Positions 1-10,365 of a stretch of 64,000 nucleotides of DNA are shown one piece after another; the stretch's first letter is position 1; every line of letters begins with the position of its first letter. The stretch covers positions 22,595,344-22,659,343 of the forward strand of contig NC_088717.1 in NCBI RefSeq assembly GCF_963576615.1, written 5' to 3'. The notes under the pieces are model-generated. The model was not told where the DNA came from, did not search any database, and saw only the letters and a program-made list of their open reading frames with translations. The position numbers and the translations under genes were made by a program. The DNA is from Watersipora subatra. Its lineage: Eukaryota; Bryozoa; Gymnolaemata; Cheilostomatida; Watersiporidae.

Positions 1-640
1 CACAGTTTATTCTACAGTAAACTAATTTATTGTTCAGAAGGATGGGGCATTACCGCAGAGTGTCATTTGGATAAAATATTTCTGATTCAGAAGTGTCTAA
101 CGCAAATAATCTTCCATGAAAAATTCAAACACCACACAGTTGATGTGTTCTAAAAGGCTAATGTTCTTCCAATTAAAGAGTCATAGAAACTTCGTTTAGG
201 TATTCTCGCCCATTCATTATTTTATTCTGACACTCATGTTCAACAACACTCTTATGCTATTCGTAATTCTTCTTATGCCTTGCCTTACCCTAAGTCTACA
301 TCTACAGCTGGACATTGACAGGTAACTTACCAGTAGTCCAGTATTTGGAATGGCCTACCGATATCGATCAGGTATATTGAAAGTTCAAATAGTTTTAAGA
401 TTGCTTTAAAGAGGCATCTGCTTGGCTCATTGGGATGGCTTTAGGTCTTAATCTGTGAACATTTTTACATTAGGAAAAATTTCGACGCGGGCCCTGCACC
501 TTGATTAGCCCTGCTACTGTGCACATGGTCTTTCATCACTCTCTATTGTATCATGATTGCTTATTCATATATGTATATTTATTTAGTTTGTCTCTGCGTG
601 CATCTGTTTTCATGATGAAAATAAACTAAAAAACAAACAA
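1..640 (+). mobile_element. LINE 3' end (ORF2 C-terminus and 3' UTR), copy 1
   Basis: Matches the 3' end of the LINE at 20365-24150. The first 444 bases encode, with frameshifts and stops, the C-terminal region of ORF2; the conserved WNGLP motif near 348-362 and the final LLGSLG segment before the stop at 442-444 are typical of CR1/Jockey-like LINE polyproteins. A short 3' UTR follows and ends in an A-rich tail around 613-640. It is truncated by the window edge. Confidence 0.85.
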
Positions 641-1585
641 TAAACTTGCTTGAAAAAGCATCAATATTTGTATAATGAGTAGACTAACTAGCATACAATA
701 ATTAAATCTACATTGTTCTCACCTCATAAGCTGTAACATAGGATAACACCTTAGAGCTACAGTCACACAAGGTTTCAATAATTGGCTGGTAGGCTTGGTG
801 TGTCCATGAATTTAGGTGACATGTCTTGAATAAGGCTGCAAACAATTATAGCTGGCTCTGTTCAGGGGTATTAACCTTGCTGAACAAGTGTTCTTTGGTA
901 ATGTAGTAGCTATTTTAATTTGGTGAAAGTGTTCGAATAAAACGGACATCTAGACCCATCGGATTGTATGTTTCTCTACCTAAATTACTTGGTATGCCTT
1001 ATTTTTGAGCGACCTGCGCGTTCATTTGGTAGTCATGACCAGTTCAGGAAAATAACGATTGGGCCAATATACTGTCCAATGCTAACGAATCAGCTTTTGG
1101 TTCATAATAGCAGGGCACTCTTCAGTCTCATTTTATTATGCAAGTATCTGGTCCAACTTTGTCGGGCCAGTCTTTGGTACAACTATCTTGGGCCAGTATT
1201 TTATTTAAATTCTGCAAGGCCACTATTCAGTACCACTCTACTAGATCAGTTTTAGTTCCATTTCATCCAGGTCAGTATCCGGCTCAGAATCAGACGTGAT
1301 AACAGTCATAAGGTGTTGTGATTACGCTTTTTATAGATTCATCTTTTTTACCTCATACTTTTCTAGCGAAACTCATCGTAGCAGAAAGAAGTGTCAGTCA
1401 ATCAAATCAAAAGTCAAACAAGTGAACACGAGGTGACTCAATGAATGTCATTAGGTCTTAAATAAACATGATTACGATCGGTGAAGGCAGAAAAATGCAT
1501 CCTTATTTATACTATTGTGTGCAATCATTAGATGTGTGCATATACCAGCGTAATAAAATGAATATTTGTATAAAATTGTGTGTTT
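641..1585. other. No gene recognised; short degenerate repeats
   Basis: AT-rich DNA shared by both duplication copies. Bases 1060-1255 hold loosely repeated units built around gggccagt and ggtacaact, which produce a spurious 95-residue frame at 968-1255. No domain, splice structure or RNA gene was recognised. The equivalent in copy 2 is 24151-25100. Confidence 0.5.
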
Positions 1586-2100
1586 AGGGTGAGGTTATTT
1601 TGTGTTGTCCTTTGGACAGAGCAAAATTAATGCTCTCGGCCTCAGCTTTGTTGTTAAACCGTTGTCATACTTGTCAAACTATAAGACCAAGTTAAACAAA
1701 GAGCTGCTGCGAGTAAGAAATACTAGTCGAATACAATTAATAATTACTTCGGTAGTGTTGCATTCAAAATTGAGAAAAAACTTGATATGGTGTTCCGAAA
1801 GAGCATTTTTTTTGTTCATTAAAATGCTTTAAAAGTTTCAGGCCAGATAGCTAACAATATTACTGATAAACCTAAAGGCAACGTATCGGATTTAGACCTT
1901 GGTGACTTTGGATCATAGTGTAGTTCTGATGATTGTAGCAATCAATCGTGGCAAGTACACTGTCACTAAAACATTGACATCAACTATAGCAAAACCAAAA
2001 TAATTAATTGTTATTGATCTAGTCGAGTCATTATTACAACTGCTTTGGGCACATTTTTTCACCAATCCTATTTTGGGTATGATAATAAGTAATTGCATAG
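1586..2100. repeat. Internal direct repeat, unit 1 of copy 1
   Basis: Diverged direct repeat of 8212-8705 (same order of blocks: ttttgtgtt, cctcagc, aattaattgttattgat, gtcgagtcattatta). Identity is roughly 70-75 percent by eye, much lower than between the duplication copies, so this repeat is older. Minus-strand frames in both units share the string SITINYF. Equivalent positions in copy 2 are about 25105-25600 and 32930-33410. Confidence 0.7.
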
Positions 2101-2778
2101 AATTGTGCTTACAGAAAGGCATTTTTTTACTAGTCACTGATTATTATACCTTGCATACTTGAATATACTTGCATACCCCATAGCCATTTAGAAAAAAACC
2201 TACACAGTCACTTAGTTTTCTTGCATCCTTCGTTTTTTTGACATCATTGATTTGTGTGCACATGCGCACATGCGCTTGATCACGGAAACGCCGCCATATT
2301 TGTGGACAGTCTAGCGACATTATCTATTCACCCGGCGTATTCTCGTTCACATTTTAATAATATTTCTAGTATCATGTCGAGTTTATATCGGGATTCTCTA
2401 GAAGCTAGTGTTCAGTATTGGTATGATAAAAAACCAGTGACATAAGTGGATTGGATCCGTATTCCATTGCAAAGAAAGGCTTAAACAACGACAAGGAATC
2501 CTGGCCTCGTATAACCATCGTTGATTTAGTAGAGTTTTTAATGTTTAGGAAGTCTCATTATACGACAGATGAACTCCGAAGTTGCAAGTCTCTGAAAGCA
2601 TATAAACTTTTTTCAGGACGAGTGGATCAAGGAAATCCTGCACAAAGAAATCAACTCATTTCATCTTCTGAAAGCAAAGGTAAGAAAAATTGTCGACATG
2701 TTAAAATGGTAATAAAAGTAAACGGATTTTACTAGACCTGAAAATGTGTTAAATATAATGAGTTATCTCTTGCAGAAG

Positions 2779-3885
2779 ACTACCCTAGGACACTTATATT
2801 TCGCTAGTATTTAGTTTCGTGAGTAGCATACAAAGTAAAATTTCACTGCAACTTAATTTCGCAACTCTGATTAGCGCGAAAATATAATGATGTGAAAATA
2901 AATGCAGTGGAACAAACATAATTATATTCCTCAGGTTCGGTTCGCGGGTAAGAAAATGTTTTCATTTTGGGACTAGTTTGTAATTGTGAACCACAGGTAG
3001 AATGGTATGGCCGAGATCGATAATGCAATGTGATCGCTTGCTGCCATTTGTTTCTTGGACTACTGTAAAATGGAATTTAATTACGCTGAAAATTTTAGCG
3101 TTTTTGTCACAATTTAGCTTGTTTTTATATTAACGTATTTTAATTTAAACGATCAACGGTGCTGCGTATAGGTATTAATTTTAACAGTTTCCCAAACACT
3201 CACCTGCTGCTAATAATTGCTGAACATCTTTATTACAGTAATTACAAGTTGTATACAAATACATACATGATACAGCTGCTAGTAATACCACAGATACTAG
3301 CACAGTGCGTAGTTATTATAACTTCTTCTCTTCCTTTTTTATTAGTGTTATTTATCAGAGCTAACTCTTTCTCTATTGCCTCATCTTCTGAACCATCACA
3401 AGTTATTGAAGAGGTGTCAGTGGTAAATCCAAACCTTTCCAGAGCCATGCTGCTTGTGTAGTACTGTGAGTGTCAGTGGGTCTTATTTTCTTTCAACACA
3501 CGGTGCTCACTGCATTGATTGATGTCCCCAACAAACGATAATGCTACTAATTCGTGTGCATTGACATCAAATTCCTATCATTATAAATCATTATTAATGG
3601 GAAAATAATCATAATTAATTGCAAAATAATAACGTAATAAATTTTGACAGTCAAATTATTTTGTTGGTTTATATTTTAACGATGCTATAGTGGTCGTTAA
3701 AAACGTTAAAATAAATGTCGTTATAAAATTCCATTCTACAGTATCAATGAACAAAGCTATTTAATTCCACGTTTTCGCTCGTTCGTTATGATAGTTTAGT
3801 TTCGCTCATAAAATTTTCGCAAGAGGATGACTCCGCGAAAACGCGAAAGTTAGATGAGGTGAATACATAAGTGTCCTAGGGTAGT
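2779..3885. mobile_element. MITE-like element with 19-bp TIRs in SWIM intron 1
   Basis: Perfect 19-bp terminal inverted repeats: actaccctaggacacttat at 2779-2797 and its reverse complement at 3867-3885. The interior is non-coding and carries a second, nested inverted-repeat element (3063-3741). Target-site duplication is unclear. The superfamily is not assigned. Copy 2 equivalent: 26305-27411. Confidence 0.75.
3063..3741. mobile_element. Nested mariner-like MITE
   Basis: Inverted ends starting ctgtaaaatggaattt (3063) and ending in the near reverse complement aaattccattctacag (3741), flanked on both sides by TA (3061-3062, 3742-3743), as expected for a Tc1/mariner-type target duplication. It sits inside the larger 2779-3885 element. 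Frames at 3159-3461 and 3242-3448 lie in it and are not considered genes. Confidence 0.65.
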
Positions 3886-4922
3886 ATATTTTATGTCACA
3901 CTGATAATTCATGTCAGCGAACAAAGGATTTGACACAAAAAAATTTCCTACGTTTGCTCACTTCATTTAACGATCATATCTAAATTTGAAAGCTGTTAGT
4001 GAGACTAATGTTTGCTCATTTGTACAAGTTTCGGAGCAAGCATGAATTATATTGGAAAACCTTTAGGCCATGAAACGAGGATGTGATGCATTATAAAAGT
4101 TACAATAAAATTACTAGTGTTCTCGTTTGAAACTAATGTATAATTTTAAAGGAGCTTTGCATACTGATATGTGTGCAAGTGTGTATACGTATGTGCATAT
4201 ATGTATGTGTATGTTCAGGCCCTCATATTGATAAATTATCTCTCCAATTTAAGATTGAATTTAGATGTCAAGTTATAGTTGATTCATTTTGATGCTTTAG
4301 GTCTATCATTCAATGCGGATCCGGGAGAAGCCTTTGGAGTCCTGGGTTATTGTTAGCAGCAAAGGGGGCATAAAGAGTGGTCACTGCACCTGCATGGCTG
4401 GATTGGGGGAAGCCTGTACTCATATAGCCACCTTAATGTTTGCGGCTGAAACATGGACAAAAATTAGACAAGAAGCATCAGTCACATATGTGCCAGCATA
4501 CTGGATGTTGCAGTCATCAACTCAGGTACACCGTGAAATGAAGAATTATGTGAATATAAAATAATTGGACTTTTTATATAGGATTTTACGCAATACTTTT
4601 GTCATGTTTACAAGTATTCACGGCAAAATTTATTCGTAAATAATTTATGTAAAAGAAATAACTCGCTAATGGAATATAACAGAAATACAAAGAAAAATTT
4701 GTTACTGCTTTATATTTCTTGAGTTAATTCTTAATTTGGATTTTAGTTGCAGCATACACACAAACAAATAAGAGACATCAACTTTCAGTCAGCGTCAAAG
4801 AAACGAAAAACTAGCAAAGTTTCAACAAGCAGTCCCTACATATCAAACCTCCCTTCTCCCACGAAACAGGAAATGCAAAGTGCATATTAGCACCTGCACC
4901 GAAATGGAAAAGTCCTATACTA

Positions 4923-5264
4923 TCCTATACTATAAAGTCCTTTTCTTGAAAATTTATGCTTCCTGCATGCATCAGCCTCTAATAGACGAGCCTTATTGTC
5001 ATTTTCAATTTTTTCAATAAAATCTAATGTCAGCTCTGTTGGAGTAGCTGCACCAGTAGTAGATATGAAACTGTCAGTTTGTGTCCCTCTTTCACATGTT
5101 GTAGTTACCAATTCTGTAGGTACTTCTAGATTATCTTTTATATGTGAGGCTCGTGAACTCGTTGCATTGTCATGTTCATGGATGATGTTTTCATCAGCAA
5201 AGCAAGGGTTTTTGAGGGCCAACAGCGATGATATGGCATCCACTTATTTTCTTTTGCCTACCTG
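4923..5264 (-). pseudogene. TQTD-motif exon, likely second exon of THAP gene (copy 1)
   Basis: Minus-strand exon after an acceptor-like caaacaacag; the frame reads AISSLLALKN, then CERGTQTDS, then DFIEKIENDNKARLL. A THAP domain followed by a Ser/Thr-rich linker with TQTD and a coiled segment is the layout of many invertebrate THAP/DDE transposon-derived proteins, so with the THAP exon upstream on the same strand I read both as parts of one gene. A TAA next to the first codon of the long frame (near 5244-5246) interrupts KRKEADA-type sequence that stays open in copy 2. No DDE catalytic exon was found. Assignment to THAP is inference. Confidence 0.5.
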
Positions 5265-5429
5265 TTGTTTGCTACAATAATACCTTGCGTGTGATTGTTC
5301 TGGCATAGTATCTGTGTGCCTCAAAGCAATCGTTGGTAGCCGTGACGGATTATTTCAGTCATGCAAATATGCATTGTCACCTATAACAGCAAAAATAAAC
5401 TGCATACAGATGATATGTTAACCGTATAT

Positions 5430-5447
5430 ATACACACACACCGATGG

Positions 5448-5483
<36 letters not shown>

Positions 5484-5560
5484 GTATATATATATATATA
5501 TATATGAGCAATCTAATAAAGATTGCACATATATATATTATATATGTGAGCAATCTTTAT
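5430..5560. repeat. (TA)n microsatellite and inverted repeat
   Basis: Long alternating TA/TG tract followed by an inverted pair built on gagcaatct...agattgc. Copy 2 equivalent: about 28960-29090. Reading frames through it are artefacts. Confidence 0.9.
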
Positions 5561-5579
5561 CGGGGTAATGAATAGTCAT

Positions 5580-6248
5580 ATTTGACAATATGTTTTCCAC
5601 AAGGTACCACAGCAAGTAAACTAACCAAAAAGCGGTGTACAACAAAAAAATGAAAAAGAACGCAAGAAACTATAGTCTACTTAAAAAACTATTGAATAGT
5701 CTTACTAATATAATAATGTTGAAACTGAATGCATAAAATATGTAAAACGCAAGCTTGAGGATTGATATTCATGAGTATTGTTTAAATAAAAAGTGGAAAA
5801 ATAATAGCTCTGTGAAAATAGTATGCATATCTATGACAACAAATTTTTAGTTATGAAAACAACGTATAATATAAAAATGTTAAAATAGGTAAGCCTATAT
5901 GGTGAATGGTATTATTGGTTGGAGGATATAAGTCGTGAAGCTTTTTTTGTAAAATAAGTAGTGTGTTGGTATATTTTACAGGTGTTGTAGGGTAAAACAC
6001 ATTGTAGGCCATATATAAGATAAAAATGGATAAAATTATATTGATATTCTGGCAGTATCAAAGATCATAAGATGACGAATGTTATAAAATAAACGTAGGT
6101 TAGATGATATTTTATTTGAAATTAATGATATGTGGTCTAGCCATGTTAAAGAGTCGTTGCTGATAAAGCCAAGTAGTTTAGAAGTAGATTGTCTTGTTAG
6201 GGCACAGTCAAATATAAAAATTGTCAGAGGAAAATTCAATGATAACAC
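5580..6248 (-). mobile_element. LINE fragment, RT C-terminal region (copy 1)
   Basis: Minus-strand sequence reading KLLGFISNDSLTWLDHIS and SNKISSNLRLFYNIRHLM, the region just after the RT catalytic core in CR1/Jockey-like LINEs, followed after a frameshift by FIHFYLIYGLQCV and KKASRLISS. It lies between the THAP exon and the TQTD exon, so it may be an insertion in the intron. It is heavily decayed. Confidence 0.75.
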
Positions 6249-6328
6249 AGTATATTTAAACGTACATATACAAATTAATGTCTAAGAGATAAAACTGCTT
6301 CTTGCTATAAAATAAACTAAACACATAC

Positions 6329-6551
6329 CTCGAACAAAGTGTGTTGATCAAACGCGTATTCTATCCCATCTATCCTCTGATGTGATATCTCTTCGATGGA
6401 TTGCTGCCTTCCAAAGTCGTCTTCGATCTTCCGATAATTTCTTTGTTTCTTTTCCTTAATGCAGAATAACTTTTGGCACCTTAAAATATCGAAGATGACT
6501 TTCTCTGTTGTTGCAGATGGAGCAAACAAAGACGCCACAAATTACTGGCAT
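6329..6551 (-). pseudogene. THAP-domain exon, two in-frame stops (copy 1)
   Basis: From ATG 6551 the minus strand reads MPVICGVFVCS, later RYFKVPKVILH, then after a TAA GKETKKLSEDRRRLWKAA, then RRDITSEDRWD, then a TGA where THAP domains have the third zinc-binding Cys, then STHFV and a good donor (cgag|gtatgt). THAP domains are C2CH zinc fingers that bind DNA; the first Cys pair and the final HF are visible. Both stops are shared with copy 2. A CRE-like tgacgtca and an atggc YY1-like site lie just upstream on the minus strand, so a promoter was probably close. Confidence 0.75.
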
Positions 6552-7039
6552 TTTAACTTTAAAATTAATTGCAGAAGCTTCGCATTTTCAACGGTACAAG
6601 TTGTCTATAATGATGGCAGACTGCGCTAATTCACAGTCCTGCGCTCACGGAATGACGTCACAAAAAAACGAAGGATTGGTTGAGAACCTTCCTCTACGGT
6701 ATAAATAACGCTGTATGAATGTTTATTTCCATTCATGTGCACAATACATGACTAAACGACTTTCTCCAGATTTTTTTTACAAGTAATAGCCGGCTAACAG
6801 TCTTCTGCATTGCATCAGTGACAATTAATCATTGTGATAGACTGGATTGACAGTTTTCCATATTGCACCAGCATTCAATGCAACAGTAAGCATAATCTTG
6901 AATAAGTAGGTGAGTGGGGAATCCTTATATATTGCACCAACAGTCACAGTGCCCAAGTAAGCATAATCTTCAATAAGCGGTTGAGTGGGCAATCTTCTAT
7001 ATTGCACCTGCAATGACCTCATTCCTGGCTGTGTAGTTA

Positions 7040-7407
7040 AGCCGGGTTCCCATATACGTCGCAAAGCACCGGCAACACAACGCAGGCTATTAGCAATGAA
7101 ATGGGAACGTGTGCGCCGAGGACCGCCGAGGATCGCCGGTAGTTGCCGGCGGCATCGCAATAGTTTAGCGCTGTTCAAATTTCGCAAACTGCCGCAGGTA
7201 AAACCTTCTCGAAATGCACTGTACAGGTAAAGGTCACCATTATAAGAATGGCCTGGCGAGCGAACATTTTATTTGATTACGCAATTATGTTTACGATATT
7301 ATTAACGATGTGGCTTTTATGTGAACATTAAACTGCGCCGAGCACCGCAAGTGTTTTGCTGCGCGATATTACAGCCGGTGCTTTGCTACTTATATGGGAA
7401 CCAGGCT
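7040..7407. mobile_element. PIF/Harbinger-like MITE (copy 1)
   Basis: About 34-bp TIRs beginning agcc(g/t)ggttcccatata, with gcaaagcaccggc at the inner end, flanked by TTA on both sides (7037-7039, 7408-7410). A 3-bp TTA target duplication is the PIF/Harbinger hallmark. The interior is GC-rich and non-coding. Copy 2 equivalent: 30642-30999. Confidence 0.8.
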
Positions 7408-8211
7408 TTATGGTCAAATTGCACCAATACTCCAAATTCTTGCCAAAAGACATGGTTTTCAAATTGCACCATCTGAGCAGCTGTGGCATCCCTGGTCATT
7501 TCCGTTTGTCAAACGCCAAAAGCTGCGATATATTTCAACAAATGATCAGAGATCAGACAACTCCAAATTAACCTGCCAACCTAAATCCACTTAAATTCTT
7601 ATTCCATCTTTATACTTTCTTAGTTGAGGGTAAGAACTATAAGTATATATTTCCATGTTCTTAATATAAACATGGGGTTGTGGGAAAACCTCTCAAAATT
7701 TCTTTTTGCGAGAAGATTTCTATAAGAGATAACAGCCATAATTACCCAAGTAATAGATAGATTCAACTCGATACCTTGATCACCTCAATCATCATGGTAG
7801 TTTGGTAGCAGCAATCACTAGTAGCCATAACTAAACCCTGATCTAAGTGATTTAAGGTATCACCTCTTAAATTAAAGGTTCTCCTATTTGATAAGATCAT
7901 GGTATTTCCCTAGTCTCATTGTTCGAGTGATGGATAGGATAATGAAATACTGCTAATTACAGTCATAATAAAACTATGAATAAGTTTCATGAGAATAATA
8001 CAGAATATATACAGTAAAACTTATTGTACATGCACATACTGTAAAGCCTCCATTTAAACGCCTTGTCACTGTACTTTTAACCCTTTGCCTATTGTAACAC
8101 TTTGTTAGAGGTGACGTGTCAATAAAAGGTATTCTTGGCTGACTCATCAGAATTTTGCGAAAATGAACTTAATCCTTTTATGTATGTGCTAGGGGGTGCT
8201 AATGCCACTTA

Positions 8212-8705
8212 TATTTTGTGTTCTTCTTTGGATGGAGCCACAGTAATGTCGTCGACCTCAGCAGTTTTTTAAAAATCTTATTTCATATTTGTTAAAGTAT
8301 CAGAACAAGTTAAACATGGAGCTAGTTTGAGTAAAAATATTAATTGAATACAGTTATTAAATAATTTGATGGTGTTTCTTTCAAAGTATTAAAGAGGAAA
8401 CTAAAGAAGGTTCCTAAAAAGTACATTTATCATTTATTAAAACACTTTAAAGTTTTTAGGTCTGATAGTAAACCACATTTTGAATGACCTTGAAGACAAC
8501 GTATCGTACTTATATCTTAGTGATTTTGGATAAGAGTGTAGTTCTGACGATTGTGACAATCGATCTTAGCAGGTACACAGTCACTGAAATATACACACCA
8601 ACTACAGCAAAAATAAAATAATTAATTGTTATTGATGTAGTCGAGTCATTATTAACACCATTTTGTAGCAATTTTTTCACCGACCCTTTTCTACTTGCTA
8701 ACATT
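8212..8705. repeat. Internal direct repeat, unit 2 of copy 1
   Basis: Partner of 1586-2100. Together the two units bracket the SWIM/THAP block, so each duplication copy looks like an older repeat-flanked unit of about 7 kb. No TG...CA ends or purine tract were seen, so I do not call them LTRs. Confidence 0.65.
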
Positions 8706-8894
8706 AAAAAATGGTTAAGTGGCGGTCAAATATTGGTGACGTTCAATTAAATACTGGTGTTCAAATAAAGGTTTTACGGTATATATATATGCAGACACTG
8801 CCTTTGACTCATGTCCAAAGGCGACTAGTCTATTACAATGTGATCTGTCCTTCTCTTGTCTCCTTATTGCTACTACCTTGTTGTATCACCTTGA

Positions 8895-9590
8895 TGTATC
8901 ACCAATACTGATGCCAGGCTCAACTAAAACGCGTTTGTGCTTGTGCTGAACAATTTACCAAGATCAAGATAGGGCGTTTTGCTTGCTGAGGGCAGGATAT
9001 CCTGTGCAGTTAAACTGGTTAGCTCTTTGCCTTGTGAATGGGAAGTTCTAAGATATAATCTTTTGCGATACAAATTTTTCATTGCTAGATTTTAATTGTT
9101 ATAGCTAAACATATGATGTACAGAAAAACTAAAAAAACAAGCACCAAGGTTTATAGTGAAGATTTTAACAAAACATTATGAAAAATCTGTATCATGAGGA
9201 GTTGTCTGACTTATCAATAAAAAGCGGCCCTCCGTAAAATTTACGTTTTTAGGGAGAAATGACACTTTCAAGAATTTATGAAAGTACCCTCACAGGAAGA
9301 TCACTGCGCTCAAGCTATAAACCGCTGCTGAGGTCATCAATTTTCAGTAGTCATCAGTTATCTAGAAAAACAATAATAGTCAGCAAAATGTATAAAGACA
9401 GCGAAAGTCTTCATCCACATAAAATCCATAAATGGGTCAGCATTTAAAGGTGATATTAGGCATGTTTATATATTTATTGTAAAGTTATTATAATAAATAC
9501 GTCTTTAGATTCATTATGCTTTGAACAAATACCAAATTTTACGAATATAATATTGTTCTCTATAGCGGCTAAGAATCGGGTTTAGTAATG
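8895..9590. other. No gene recognised
   Basis: Single-copy AT-rich DNA starting at the edge of the duplication. A 62-residue frame at 9259-9447 has no recognisable domain. Confidence 0.5.
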
Positions 9591-10365
9591 CGTGTGATGC
9601 GTGATGAGGCGTGCTGGTTAAGAACACTTCTAAATAACATAAAAGCATTCTGAAACCCTCATAGATGATTTTTTGATGATTTTTCAATCAAGTAAAAAAG
9701 ATTGTGTGACACAGGGTGATGGCTAAAATCATGCCAGATCGTCATAAAATTGCTTCCAATGGCTTACCAGATGCATTTAAAGTAATATCTCAAAAAATAG
9801 AAATATGCATGGGGGTAAAAATTGGTCAAAATTGTGATAAAACTTGTTAGTAACACTTTATAATCTATTAGATAAATCATTAGGAGTCATATTCACACAT
9901 GGTTTTAAAAACTTCTACTTGCATTAGCTTGAAAACCATCATGCCTCATGATGAGTTTTACTAAACTTGCAGGTTTAGTAAAATGTGTGACATGTGAGTC
10001 AGCATGATGATTAAAATTACTTCTGAATAACACAAATCATTCTAAAACACTCATAGATGAGTTTTGGAGAATTTTAAGTTAATTAAATAAAAGCGTGACA
10101 CCATGTAAAGATTAAAAGTATGCCAGATCACCATAAAATTGTTCCCAATGGCTTACTAGATGCATTTTATGTAACATCTCAACAAACTGATGAGTGCTCA
10201 GAAAAACAACTCTTTCTGAAACAACTCAGAATGTTGTGAGAGGGTCAAAATTGGTTCAAAATGAATTATAACTAACTAAAAGACTTTAAAATCAATTGGA
10301 AATAGTCAAGAGTCATATTCACACATGCTTGAAAAAATTGACCTGTATTAGCTTTAAGATAATTT
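9590..10365. repeat. Diverged tandem duplication, two units of about 370-390 bp
   Basis: Unit 1 (about 9590-9952) and unit 2 (about 9990-10365) share ordered blocks: atgatg...aataacac(a)aa, ctcatagatgag-like, atgccagatc, cataaaattg, caatggctta, agatgcattt and gagtcatattcacacatg. No coding sign. Confidence 0.75.

Larger units (their letters stand above)
2374..4890 (+). pseudogene. SWIM zinc-finger domain protein, three exons, broken (copy 1)
   Basis: Three exons with matching phase: 2374-2679 (donor aag|gtaaga), 4301-4525 (acceptor ctttag, donor ctcag|gtacac) and 4753-4890 (acceptor ttgcag). Exon 1 encodes the N-terminal module of invertebrate SWIM proteins (DPYSIAKK, then KSLKAYKLF). Exon 2 holds the zinc-binding SWIM motif, GHCTCMAGLGEACTH, with C-x-C...C-x-H intact. 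Exon 3 has RDINFQSASKKRK and stops at TAG 4888-4890. Lesions: a TAA and frame change at 2443-2450, shared with copy 2, and an extra T near 2608-2613 that shifts frame in this copy only. SWIM domains bind DNA or protein; the role of this family is unknown to me. Intron 1 is filled by nested MITEs. Confidence 0.82.
1..8894. repeat. Segmental duplication, copy 1
   Basis: This segment aligns directly, in the same orientation, with 23507-33608. Homology starts at or before the first base of the window, so the left edge is unknown; it stops abruptly at ttgtatcaccttga (8881-8894), after which the two copies diverge completely. Identity by eye is mid-90s percent with scattered small indels. It contains, in order, a LINE 3' end, a SWIM pseudogene, nested MITEs, a TQTD exon (-), a (TA)n tract, a LINE fragment (-), a THAP exon (-) and a Harbinger-like MITE. 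Copy 1 lacks the 1.12-kb hAT-like insertion present in copy 2. Confidence 0.95.

Noticed and set aside
968..1255. 95-residue frame, also present in copy 2 at 24483-24770
   Set aside because: It derives from short degenerate repeats; conservation equals that of surrounding non-coding duplicated DNA.
3159..3461. 100-residue frame and its antisense partner, conserved in copy 2
   Set aside because: Both lie inside the nested MITE in SWIM intron 1.
1586..8705. LTR pair of a retroelement
   Set aside because: No TG...CA ends, primer site, purine tract or pol genes between the units.
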